Assembly: GCA_017464475.1 (NCBI GenBank) | Contig: JAFTZQ010000015.1 | Span: 1 to 64,000, forward strand | Direction: 5' to 3' | DNA: 64,000 nucleotides | Source: Paludibacteraceae bacterium | GTDB lineage: Bacteria > Bacteroidota > Bacteroidia > Bacteroidales > Paludibacteraceae | In this document: piece after piece, positions 32,865-40,178 of the stretch | Layout of the letters: each line of letters starts with the position of its first letter | Position numbering within the stretch: the first letter of the stretch is position 1 | Position numbers and translations under genes: made by a program | Notes under the pieces: generated by a model | What the model saw: the letters and a program-made list of their open reading frames with translations, nothing else | Told to the model about the DNA's origin: nothing | Databases searched by the model: none

Positions 32865-33957
32865 GAAACGATTCGATTTTCGACCAATAATGTCTATCAG
32901 CGGCGGAGACCAGCGTCAGGGCTTCTCCGCTGTTTTCAGCTCTGGCAGTCCGTCCGATTCGATGGACATAGTCTTCCGGGTCATGCGGCACGTCATAATT
33001 GATGACGAGCGGCACATCGTTGACGTCAATGCCCCGCGCAACGACATCGGTCGCAACCAACACCGCCACTTTGCCATTCCTGAAATCGAGCATAACTTGA
33101 TCCCGCTCATTCTGCTCCAGATCGGAATGCATTGCGCGCGCGTCAATATGGAGCGCGCGCAGCGTGCGCGTGAGTTCCTTCACGCGCTGTTTCTTGCCCG
33201 CAAAAAGGATGACCTTTTTTAAGGTTGAATGATGATTGTGTAGAGTGGAGAGGACGGCTTCGACTTTGTCGGTCTCCTCCAGGAAGAGATGTCGCTGGGT
33301 GATCGTCTCCGGCGGTCGCGAGACGGCAATCTTGATCTCCACCGGATCGCGCATGATAGCGCGCGCCATGCGGCGGATATTCTCCGGCATGGTAGCGGAG
33401 AACATAATGGTCTGGCGGTCTGCAGGCAGCCGGCGGACGATCGTCATGATGTCGTCATAGAAACCCATGTCCAGCATCCGGTCGGCTTCATCGAGGATAA
33501 AATACTTGACGCCGGAGAAGTCGATATCGTATATGTTCATCTGGCTCAGCAGCCGTCCGGGCGTAGCAATGACGATGTCCGCTCCTCGTTGCAAGCCGTT
33601 GACCTGGTTTCCCCACGCGCCGTTATCCCGTCCGCCGTAGATAGCGACGGAGGAGAAGGGAACGTAGAAACCGAATCCCTCCATCTGCTGGTCTATCTGC
33701 TGCGCGAGCTCGCGCGTCGGCGCCATAATGATGGCATTGAGTTTGTCGGGGTCGTGGTCGTCGAAGGCGAGGTTGGTCAACAGCGGCAGGATATACGCCG
33801 CCGTCTTTCCTGTGCCGGTCTGGGCACAAGAGATGACATCCCGCCGATCCAAGATCACAGGTATCGTCTGCTCCTGGACGGGCGTGCATGTATCGAAATG
33901 CATGTCCCACAGGGCGTCCAGGACTTCGTCAGAAAGTGCTAATTCATCGAAGAACAT
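32686..33957 (-). CDS. DEAD-box RNA helicase (RhlE type)
   Basis: ATP-dependent RNA unwinding in ribosome assembly or RNA decay. Q motif (TPVQEQTIP), Walker A AQTGTGKT (about 45-52), PTRELAQQ, DEAD (LDEADRML, about 157), SAT (FSATMP), then helicase C with VATDVVARGIDV and HRIGRTARAE. From about residue 368 the protein becomes a Gly/Arg/Ser/Lys-rich tail (SGGRAPKGRRSGSKPRNGG) typical of RNA-binding tails. That tail is encoded antisense to the last 179 bp of the methyltransferase gene, an unusual tail-to-tail overprinting. The core is certain; whether the annotated tail is the native end is less so. Confidence 0.92.
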   Translation of the reverse strand: MFFDELALSDEVLDALWDMHFDTCTPVQEQTIPVILDRRDVISCAQTGTGKTAAYILPLLTNLAFDDHDPDKLNAIIMAPTRELAQQIDQQMEGFGFYVPFSSVAIYGGRDNGAWGNQVNGLQRGADIVIATPGRLLSQMNIYDIDFSGVKYFILDEADRMLDMGFYDDIMTIVRRLPADRQTIMFSATMPENIRRMARAIMRDPVEIKIAVSRPPETITQRHLFLEETDKVEAVLSTLHNHHSTLKKVILFAGKKQRVKELTRTLRALHIDARAMHSDLEQNERDQVMLDFRNGKVAVLVATDVVARGIDVNDVPLVINYDVPHDPEDYVHRIGRTARAENSGEALTLVSAADRHYWSKIESFLKGAGSATRSGKGCSAGSRHSSRNRGGHPRKSGGRAPKGRRSGSKPRNGGNSKPARGSN

Positions 33958-33961
33958 CTAC

Positions 33962-33988
33962 AATTTGACATTTGACATTTGACCATTT
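33962..33988. repeat. ATTTGAC heptad array
   Basis: Three to four ATTTGAC units fill the 29-bp gap between the DEAD-box start and the SDR stop. Confidence 0.7.
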
Positions 33989-35549
33989 ATTTCTCCCAGC
34001 CGTCGAAGATCTCAGGACCGTAGATGTTGTTCTCCGAGGGGTCATGCAGCGGTGCCCATAGTTGCGCGAAGAAGGGGTTCTCCTTTGCCACTTCGTCCCA
34101 ATGCCAAGGGGAAGGTGAAAGATGAAAGGAGAAAGGCGAAAGGGTATTCCCGGAGTACGGGAGCGGCATGTCGTACGGCGACCAATGACCGCCGAGGAGG
34201 ACCAGGCGACGCGAGGCGTGGAACGAACGTCCGTGCGCATCTTCCCAGGTGTCATTGCCGAGGTACTTACCGCCGCGGAAAGCTGCCGCTTTCTGCAGCT
34301 CCGCATCGGTGAGGGCGTCCACATCCTTGGACTCGTCGTAGCCGTGATCGAGCAGTACGGGCGTCGTAGAAGGGTGCGAGAGGTCAAAATGCTCCCAGTC
34401 GGGTATAGCCCTGTAAGCATCAAGCGAGCCGTAATAAGCCGATACACGCTGGAGGGCACGCTCTTTGTCCTTTGTACTTTGTCCCTTTGTACTTTGTTTG
34501 ATCCACCATTGGGTGCCGTGCTCTTGGCTGTTCGCCATAAACCACATGGCGGCTTTGACGCAATGAGGGAAGAGTTTGGCAATATGGGTCTTGGCGGCGA
34601 ACTTGATTCCCGCCGGCAGCGAAGGTGCTTTTGCCATCTGGGCGAAATACTCCTTGACGGGCACGTTCGCACGGAAGTGAAGATAAGACTCCAGCACGTC
34701 GCCGTCAATATACCACATACCGTGGAAATTGCGGGTGGTAAACCAATTGGCGTTGAAGATCTTCTCCGGCGCCGGACATCCGATGGCGTCGAGGAGCAGC
34801 ACTTCGAACTCATAGTTCGAGAGCCGGTATTGGTCACCGGAGCCGATGTTATAATAACGGTTCCAGAACTCCGCCGGCACTTCGGGCCGGCAGACGCGCT
34901 CCAGCAGCCGTCCGCTGTCCTCGACAGTAGCCCACTCCAGCACACCACGGATCGGGACATGGAACATAATCGGGTCGTAGTTCTTCAGGATCGCCGGATA
35001 GAGAATACCGGACTGGCGCAGAGAGACCCAGGTCTTGATGCCCGAATCGGTAATGATCCGTTCTGCAAGGGCTTTGGTAACACCATAATGGTCATAAGCA
35101 GAGACGCAGATCGGGTCTCCTGCCCTGCCCCAATGAAGAGGTTCACGGCGGTCTCCCATCTGCGCTACCGAACCGATATAAACCACTTTGGGTTGCTTGT
35201 CCTCGGGTTGCGCCAGTACAGCCTTGGTAATATTCTGCGCCGCAGTTATATTCGTGCGGAAAGTTGCTTTGGGTCGGTAGTCCGCTTGGGGCGAGACCAT
35301 GCCGCCGACATGCAGCACTATATCTGCTCCCGTGACACCGCGAAGGACATCGTCGTAGTTCGTGAGATCGCCCCAGACGATGGACAGTTGGGGGTTACAA
35401 GAGGAGAGAGGCGCGAGCAGTTCTTTATTTTTCTTGCTGGGTCGGGCAAGGATACGGAGGTCGTAACGGTCGGGGTAACGGAGTATCTCGGTCATTCCGG
35501 CGAAACCCATCGTGCCTGTTGCTCCGGTGAGGAAAACGGTAGTCTTCAT
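33987..35549 (-). CDS. NAD-dependent epimerase/dehydratase (extended SDR)
   Basis: Nucleotide-binding GATGTMGFAG at residues 7-16; DIVLHVGG; active-site YDHYGVTKA supplies Tyr-x-x-x-Lys (about residue 160). The start at MKTTVFLTGATG is chosen because the upstream extension is unlike any SDR. At about 520 residues it exceeds the usual 310-350; the extra C-terminal region (EERRA-free, HSTP-like blocks LGNDTWEDAHGRSFHA) is of unknown function. Two repeat-derived peptides are in frame: KQSTKGQSTKDKE and LSPFSFHLSPSP. Substrate unknown; neighbours (antiporter, thioredoxin) do not reveal it. Confidence 0.82.
   Translation of the reverse strand: MKTTVFLTGATGTMGFAGMTEILRYPDRYDLRILARPSKKNKELLAPLSSCNPQLSIVWGDLTNYDDVLRGVTGADIVLHVGGMVSPQADYRPKATFRTNITAAQNITKAVLAQPEDKQPKVVYIGSVAQMGDRREPLHWGRAGDPICVSAYDHYGVTKALAERIITDSGIKTWVSLRQSGILYPAILKNYDPIMFHVPIRGVLEWATVEDSGRLLERVCRPEVPAEFWNRYYNIGSGDQYRLSNYEFEVLLLDAIGCPAPEKIFNANWFTTRNFHGMWYIDGDVLESYLHFRANVPVKEYFAQMAKAPSLPAGIKFAAKTHIAKLFPHCVKAAMWFMANSQEHGTQWWIKQSTKGQSTKDKERALQRVSAYYGSLDAYRAIPDWEHFDLSHPSTTPVLLDHGYDESKDVDALTDAELQKAAAFRGGKYLGNDTWEDAHGRSFHASRRLVLLGGHWSPYDMPLPYSGNTLSPFSFHLSPSPWHWDEVAKENPFFAQLWAPLHDPSENNIYGPEIFDGWEK
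34113..34143. repeat. GTGAAAG heptad array inside the SDR gene
   Basis: GTGAAAG, ATGAAAG, GAGAAAG, GCGAAAG; in frame as SPFSFHLSPSP. The same heptad is intergenic at 46666. Confidence 0.8.
34464..34498. repeat. TTTGTAC/TTTGTCC heptad array inside the SDR gene
   Basis: Four to five units, in frame as KQSTKGQSTKDKE. Same unit type as 18568-18600. Confidence 0.82.
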
Positions 35550-35568
35550 ATAATTGGTAATTGGTGAT

Positions 35569-37179
35569 TTATTTTTTATGCATCCATCGGGTGAGGCGGA
35601 GCCAGCGTTTATGCGCACGCTGGCGCACTTCGGCACGCCAGAGCGCTTCTTCCTCCGCATCGGAGATCATGTGCTGGTACGTAGCTTCGGCATCCTGATC
35701 GCTGATAGCGAGGAGTTGGTCTCCGACCTGCAGGACGGAAGTTCCGGTGGGAACGAAGAAGTCTTCGCCCCTGCGGACCATAATGATCAGGGTATGCGGA
35801 GGTATTTTCATTTCCCGGAGCGTTGCCCCGGGTTCCAACATCTTCGGAGTTACCTCCACCTCCCGTGCGGAGGACTGGATCTCGTCCGGCAGATCCATGT
35901 CGAAATGCTCCAAGGTGCGCGTTTCTGTTTGCGGCAGGTCGAGTTTCAGTCTGCGCGCTATCCACGTCAAGGTAGTACCTTGAACCAAGAGAGAAAGGAT
36001 CGTACAGAGGAATACTACATTGAAGATCGAGTCGGCAAAAGGCACATTCTGCGCCTTGCACATGATAGCAAAAATGATCGGCACAGCGCCCTTCAGTCCA
36101 ACCCAAGAGAGCAGCAACTTATCGCGCTGGCGGTATTGGCGGAAAGGAAGCATACAGATCCACACCGAGAGGGGGCGTGCAATAAAGATCATTGCTATCG
36201 AGATCAACAACCCCGGCAGCCAGACATGGTAGTCCAGCAAGTCGGTCGGGTTAACCATTAGACCGAGCATAAGGAACATAACAAGCTGGGAGAGCCAAGT
36301 CAGTCCGTTGAAGAAAGAGCGCGTCTGGCGTTTGCGGGTGAACTTATTATTCCCGATAATGAGTCCGCCGACATAGACCGCGAGGTACGTATTGCCCTGC
36401 AGGTAATACGTGATTGCAAAGATAAAGATACATGCGGTCAGGATCATGATCGGATAGAGGGATTCGTTGCCCAGTTTGACCCTTCTCATGAGTGCGACCA
36501 GCCCTTCTCCGAGGACGAAGCCGAGGACCGTACCCATAACGAGCTGGATGACGATCGTCTGGATAATGGGCAGTGCTGTCACCGGCGCAGCCAGCCCTTT
36601 GATCGTATGGACGGAGACGACGACCGAGATCAGGGTAGTTGTCAAGACATACGCCATGGGGTCGTTCGCTCCGGATTCGAGTTCCAAGAGAGGTCTGAGG
36701 TTATGTTTGAGTCCTATTCCGTTGGTACGAAGGAGCGAGAAGACGGACGCCGAGTCGGTAGAAGACATCGTTGCCGCCATGAGTAGCGCCAGCCAAATCG
36801 ACATAGACGAGAGGGCAGAGAGCCAGCCGTAAAGGAAATAAATGATGACGCCGGTAATAACGCAGGTCAGGAAGACCCCAAGGGTCGCCAGCGTGACGCC
36901 GGGCGCAAGGACGGATTTGATGTCCGACAGCTTGGTCTCCATTCCTCCTGTGAAGAGGATAATACACATAGCGACCGTGGAGAGCGCCTGCGCGCTACCA
37001 ATATCAATCGTTACTCCCTCCATACCGAAGAGAGACGTCATGGTATGGGAGCCAAAGAGCATACCGACCGCCAGGAACAGAAGGAGCGCCGGTACACCGT
37101 ATTTATATCCGATCTTGTCTGCAAAAATAGAGACAAAGAACAGGAGAGAGAGGATAAGAAGGATCAATTCAACCTGCAT
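35569..37179 (-). CDS. nhaP2: Potassium/proton antiporter (NhaP2/CvrA type)
   Basis: Inner-membrane cation/proton exchanger of the CPA family. About twelve TM helices over residues 1-390, beginning FFVSIFADKIGYKYGVPALLLFLAVGM; the conserved GANDPMAYV motif carries the transport Asp. A cytoplasmic RCK-C domain (residues 430-500, TLREMKIPPHTLIIMVRRG...VLQVGDQLLAI) suggests ligand gating. 536 residues, full length. Nineteen bp (with AATTGGT repeats) separate it from the SDR gene and 5 bp from the thioredoxin gene. K+ rather than Na+ specificity is by family similarity. Confidence 0.88.
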   Translation of the reverse strand: MQVELILLILSLLFFVSIFADKIGYKYGVPALLLFLAVGMLFGSHTMTSLFGMEGVTIDIGSAQALSTVAMCIILFTGGMETKLSDIKSVLAPGVTLATLGVFLTCVITGVIIYFLYGWLSALSSMSIWLALLMAATMSSTDSASVFSLLRTNGIGLKHNLRPLLELESGANDPMAYVLTTTLISVVVSVHTIKGLAAPVTALPIIQTIVIQLVMGTVLGFVLGEGLVALMRRVKLGNESLYPIMILTACIFIFAITYYLQGNTYLAVYVGGLIIGNNKFTRKRQTRSFFNGLTWLSQLVMFLMLGLMVNPTDLLDYHVWLPGLLISIAMIFIARPLSVWICMLPFRQYRQRDKLLLSWVGLKGAVPIIFAIMCKAQNVPFADSIFNVVFLCTILSLLVQGTTLTWIARRLKLDLPQTETRTLEHFDMDLPDEIQSSAREVEVTPKMLEPGATLREMKIPPHTLIIMVRRGEDFFVPTGTSVLQVGDQLLAISDQDAEATYQHMISDAEEEALWRAEVRQRAHKRWLRLTRWMHKK

Positions 37180-37184
37180 AGCTG

Positions 37185-37661
37185 CTAGTTGTTTGTTTTA
37201 GTGTCAGTTTTAGCGTCCGTTTTAGTGTCCGTTTTCGCAGCGTCCTGTTTAAGGAGAAACTCGTCTATTATTTGGACGATGTTCTCTTTCGGCATGAGCC
37301 CTTTGAGCAAAGCGGGTTTGCCTTCTACAGGGATATAGAGGACCTGCGGAATGGACTGGATGTTGAATATATATGCAAGCTCGCGCTCACGCTCGGTGTC
37401 GACCTTGTAGAAATACACTTGGTCACAATAGGTCTGGCTGAGTTCCTCCATGATCGGCGCAAGGCGTTTGCACGGTCCGCACCGAGTCGTATAGAAATCA
37501 ATGACGCAGGGTTTATCGCCTTTATAGACCCAGCCACCCTTGCTTGCCCGGTAGTCGCAGACGCGTTGGAGGAATTGCTCCGTAGTGAGATAGACTACAT
37601 CCTCGGCAAAAGCAGTAAGAGCCATACAGGCGAGGAGGGATATAATTAGAATTTTTCGCAT
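37185..37661 (-). CDS. Periplasmic thioredoxin-like protein
   Basis: Signal peptide from MRKILIISLLACMALTAFA. The thioredoxin fold has active site RCGPC (about residue 60) and the cis-Pro segment QSIPQVLYIP. Probably reduces disulfides or acts in thiol redox in the periplasm. The C-terminus is a repeat-encoded tail (TDTKTDAKTDTKTN) from a 12-bp tandem repeat. Divergent promoter shared with aroB. Confidence 0.87.
   Translation of the reverse strand: MRKILIISLLACMALTAFAEDVVYLTTEQFLQRVCDYRASKGGWVYKGDKPCVIDFYTTRCGPCKRLAPIMEELSQTYCDQVYFYKVDTERERELAYIFNIQSIPQVLYIPVEGKPALLKGLMPKENIVQIIDEFLLKQDAAKTDTKTDAKTDTKTNN
37192..37243. repeat. 12-bp repeat writing the thioredoxin tail
   Basis: GTTTTAGTGTCC-type units, four copies; translated as Lys-Thr-Asp repeats at the C-terminus. 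Confidence 0.8.
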
Positions 37662-37678
37662 AGTACACAAAATTTGCG

Positions 37679-37726
37679 CAAAATTACAAAATAATTTTGA
37701 CATACGCAAAAAATGTTGTAACTTTG
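37679..37726. promoter_or_regulatory. Divergent promoters: thioredoxin (-) and aroB (+)
   Basis: Minus -7 box TAATTTTG is the complement of 37679-37686; plus -7 box TAACTTTG is at 37719-37726. The aroB start lies 20 bp further on. Confidence 0.75.
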
Positions 37727-37746
37727 CAGCGAAAATAGAGAAAAAA

Positions 37747-38817
37747 ATGTTTTGCAAAGATATACAGAGCGCATTATCGCCAATTTTGAGTCATTATGAT
37801 CCGGATCAGGTCGTATGGATCATGGACGAGCACGTGCGTAGTTTTTCGTTGTTTTCTCGTGGTAGCTCCGTGGTTGTTCCGTGGTATGAATCCATTTCAG
37901 AGGACGACAAATCGCTCCAAACGGTAGAGCGGATTTGGGATTTGTTGCTGGAGAAAGGCATTACACGCCGCGGTCTGCTGGTCGCCGTCGGAGGAGGTGT
38001 ATTGACCGACGTAGCGGGTTTTGCCGCAGCTACCTACAGACGCGGGATCGACTGGGTGGCGGTTCCGACTACTTTGCTGGCGATGGTGGACGCAAGCACG
38101 GGAGGCAAGACCGGGATCAATTACAAGGGGATGAAGAATATGATCGGTGCGTTCTATCCGCCGGTGGAGACCATTATATGGTCCGGGTGGCTGGAGACCC
38201 TGCCGGCGAAGGAGATGCTGAGCGGATTCGGAGAGATGCTGAAAACGGGACTAGTAACCCCACCCGCCCTCCCCTCAAGGGAGGAGAATGCTTCACTATG
38301 GGAGGCGTTGATGCGTTATGACTTGGACACCATGCCAATAGAGAGCCTGACACCGCTGATCAAGGCATGTGTGGAAGCGAAGGAGCGGATAGTAGCAGCA
38401 GACCCGAAAGAGGAAGGACTGCGGAAGGTTTTGAATTTCGGGCACACGTTCGGGCACGCATTGGAGGAAGCCCCCCTTGGTCCCCCCCTGGAGGGGGGAA
38501 AAAAGGAGAGGATTCCTCATGGCTATGCTGTGCTCTATGGCATGATAGCGGAGTTGTATCTGAGCGTCGTCAAACTCGGTTGCCCGAGAGAACCGCTGCA
38601 GCAGTTGACGCAGATGGTCATTCATTATTACGGCAAGCCGGAGTGCAAATGTTCCGACCGAGGCAAGTTGATTGAATTGATGAAGCAGGACAAAAAGAAC
38701 GAGCATGCAGGAGAGATCAACTGCACGCTCATTCGCGGTATAGGTGAACCGGTGATAAACCAAGTGATCACAGAGGCGGAAGCCGAGGAGGCTTGGGAGT
38801 ACCTGTTCAGTCTTTAG
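37747..38817 (+). CDS. aroB: 3-dehydroquinate synthase
   Basis: Second step of the shikimate pathway (DAHP to 3-dehydroquinate; NAD+, metal). Motifs GGGVLTDVAGFAAATYRRG, TTLLAMVDASTGGKTGIN, EMLKTGL, NFGHTFGHALE and HGYAVLYGM are present, giving the metal ligands Glu and two His. 356 residues, full length. Two palindromic-element peptides are in frame: TPPALPSREENAS after EMLKTGLV, and PLGPPLEGGKKER between FGHALEEA and IPHG, the latter within a few residues of a metal-binding histidine. It ends 11 bp inside the convergent phoH gene. Confidence 0.95.
   Translation: MFCKDIQSALSPILSHYDPDQVVWIMDEHVRSFSLFSRGSSVVVPWYESISEDDKSLQTVERIWDLLLEKGITRRGLLVAVGGGVLTDVAGFAAATYRRGIDWVAVPTTLLAMVDASTGGKTGINYKGMKNMIGAFYPPVETIIWSGWLETLPAKEMLSGFGEMLKTGLVTPPALPSREENASLWEALMRYDLDTMPIESLTPLIKACVEAKERIVAADPKEEGLRKVLNFGHTFGHALEEAPLGPPLEGGKKERIPHGYAVLYGMIAELYLSVVKLGCPREPLQQLTQMVIHYYGKPECKCSDRGKLIELMKQDKKNEHAGEINCTLIRGIGEPVINQVITEAEAEEAWEYLFSL
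38255..38287. repeat. Palindromic G/C element, first copy in aroB
   Basis: AACCCCACCCGCCCTCCCC followed by TCAAGGGAGGAG, read in frame in the helix region after EMLKTGL. Confidence 0.82.
38470..38505. repeat. Palindromic G/C element, second copy in aroB
   Basis: CCCCCCTTGGTCCCCCCC then GGAGGGGGGAAAA, read in frame as PLGPPLEGGKK next to the active-site HG motif. Confidence 0.75.
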
Positions 38818-39739
38818 ACTCGTACGCCGCTACGATCCGTTTCACCAGCGGATGGCGGACGATGTCTTTTTCGTTGAAGGTAATGATTTTGATTCCTTTG
38901 ATGCCTTGGAACCGTTCCAGAGCGTCGCGGAGTCCTGATTTCTGGGTAGGCGGCAGGTCTATCTGGGTCATGTCGCCTGTGACGATCATTTTGCCGCCCA
39001 TTCCAAGGCGGGTAAGGAACATTTTGAGTTGGAGCGCCGTAGTATTCTGGGCTTCATCGAGAATGACGACGGCGTCGGAGAGCGTGCGTCCGCGCATAAA
39101 AGCGAGGGGCGCAATCTGGATCGTCCCTTTCTCCATGTATTCGGTCAGTTTCGCTCCGGGGATCATATCCTGGAGGGCGTCATAGAGAGGCTGCAGGTAC
39201 GGGTCTATTTTCTCCTTCATGTCTCCCGGAAGGAAACCGAGTTTTTCTCCGGCTTCGACGGCAGGTCGGGACAGAATGATTCGTCGTACTTCTTTGTTTT
39301 TGAGTGCCCTTACGGCAAGTGCGATTGCCGTATAAGTCTTACCGGATCCGGCAGGTCCAACGGCGAAGAGAAGATCGTTCTCTTCGTACGCATTGACAAG
39401 TGCCTGCTGGTTGAGAGAGCGGGCATAGATGGACTTTCCGTTGACACCGTGGAGGATCAAGTTATCGGTAGCCCGCTCCTGTGGTTTATCGCCGTGGAGG
39501 AGCAGGAGGATGTCTTGTTCCGAGAGGCGGTTATTGCGGATACAGAACTGCTCGCAGAGAGCGAGAGAGTGCTGAAAATGAGCAATCGCGGTTTCCGAAC
39601 CGGTTACTTTGACTTGGTATCCCCGTGCAACGATGCGTACATCGGGGTGTTGGTTTTTGAGACAGAGGATGTTCGAATTATTGACCCCGTAGAAGGTCGG
39701 CGTATCGAGGGCATCCTGAAGATTGATGATCGTTTCCAT
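38807..39739 (-). CDS. phoH: PhoH-family ATPase
   Basis: P-loop ATPase of the PhoH/YbeZ type, linked to RNA metabolism and rRNA processing. An N-terminal KH-like domain (residues 1-100) precedes Walker A GPAGSGKT (about 128), SRPAVEAGEKLGFLPGD and Walker B VILDEAQN (about 225); sensor VTGDMTQIDLP. 310 residues, full length. The start region overlaps the end of the HsdR_N-like gene by 62 bp, suggesting coupled translation. No ybeY next to it. Confidence 0.93.
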   Translation of the reverse strand: METIINLQDALDTPTFYGVNNSNILCLKNQHPDVRIVARGYQVKVTGSETAIAHFQHSLALCEQFCIRNNRLSEQDILLLLHGDKPQERATDNLILHGVNGKSIYARSLNQQALVNAYEENDLLFAVGPAGSGKTYTAIALAVRALKNKEVRRIILSRPAVEAGEKLGFLPGDMKEKIDPYLQPLYDALQDMIPGAKLTEYMEKGTIQIAPLAFMRGRTLSDAVVILDEAQNTTALQLKMFLTRLGMGGKMIVTGDMTQIDLPPTQKSGLRDALERFQGIKGIKIITFNEKDIVRHPLVKRIVAAYESKD

Positions 39740-40145
39740 TCACATAAATTGCCTGTATTCCATTGTATAACAATAGGTGAGGCACGTTAAGTTTTCTATT
39801 ATATGTTAATGCTTGGTCAAGCGTTTTTTGGGTAAGGGGCACCGTCTCTGCCTTACATTCGATGAGCATGAGAGGAACAACCCCACCCTTGCCCTCCCCA
39901 CAAGGGAGGGAAGTCTTAGCATAGACGACTGCGTCACACCGCTGCTTAATTGAGAATTGAGAATTGACAATTGACAATTTCTCCAGCGGCACTTCTACCG
40001 CAATAAGCGAAGCGGGATAGTCCAGTTGCTCCACCAGATGGTGAAGCAACTGTTGCCTGACCCACTCTTCGGGTGTTAGTCGCACCCAACGGTGACGCCA
40101 TTCGCAGAATATCTGCTCCTTATTTTGGTTTATGCGGGTGCGCAT
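39678..40145 (-). CDS. Type I restriction HsdR N-terminal-domain protein (stand-alone)
   Basis: 155 residues. PD-(D/E)xK-type layout: RQQLLHHLVEQLDYP, then RCDAVVY (Asp) and MLIECKAE (Glu-x-Lys), then ALTYNRKLNVPHLLLYNG. This matches the short HSDR_N_2-type proteins widespread in Bacteroidetes, which lack helicase and partner subunits. No hsdM or hsdS is nearby, so it is not a restriction system by itself. Two repeats are in frame: LSIVNSQFSI (AATTGAG heptads) and KTSLPCGEGKGGV (palindromic element), lying either side of the RCD motif. Confidence 0.8.
   Translation of the reverse strand: MRTRINQNKEQIFCEWRHRWVRLTPEEWVRQQLLHHLVEQLDYPASLIAVEVPLEKLSIVNSQFSIKQRCDAVVYAKTSLPCGEGKGGVVPLMLIECKAETVPLTQKTLDQALTYNRKLNVPHLLLYNGIQAIYVNGNDHQSSGCPRYADLLRGQ
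39878..39912. repeat. Palindromic G/C element inside the HsdR_N-like gene
   Basis: AACCCCACCCTTGCCCTCC, then CCACAAGGGAGGG, in frame as SLPCGEGKGGV, between the catalytic Asp and Glu-x-Lys. Confidence 0.85.
39948..39980. repeat. AATTGAG heptad array inside the HsdR_N-like gene
   Basis: AATTGAG AATTGAG AATTGAC AATTGAC AATT; in frame as LSIVNSQFSI. Confidence 0.88.
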
Positions 40146-40156
40146 AAGGACAGAGG

Positions 40157-40178
40157 GCTAGTCTTCTAGTTTACTAGT
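40157..40178. repeat. CTAGT degenerate array
   Basis: CTAGTCT, TCTAGTT, ACTAGTT units in the gap before glnS. A similar array is at 61683. Confidence 0.55.

Noticed and set aside
34122..35567. 481-codon open frame on the plus strand
   Set aside because: Antisense to the SDR gene, no domain, no promoter; the sense frame has clear SDR motifs.
39678..40145. Type I restriction-modification system
   Set aside because: Only an HsdR N-terminal-like domain; no helicase part, hsdM or hsdS in the neighbourhood.
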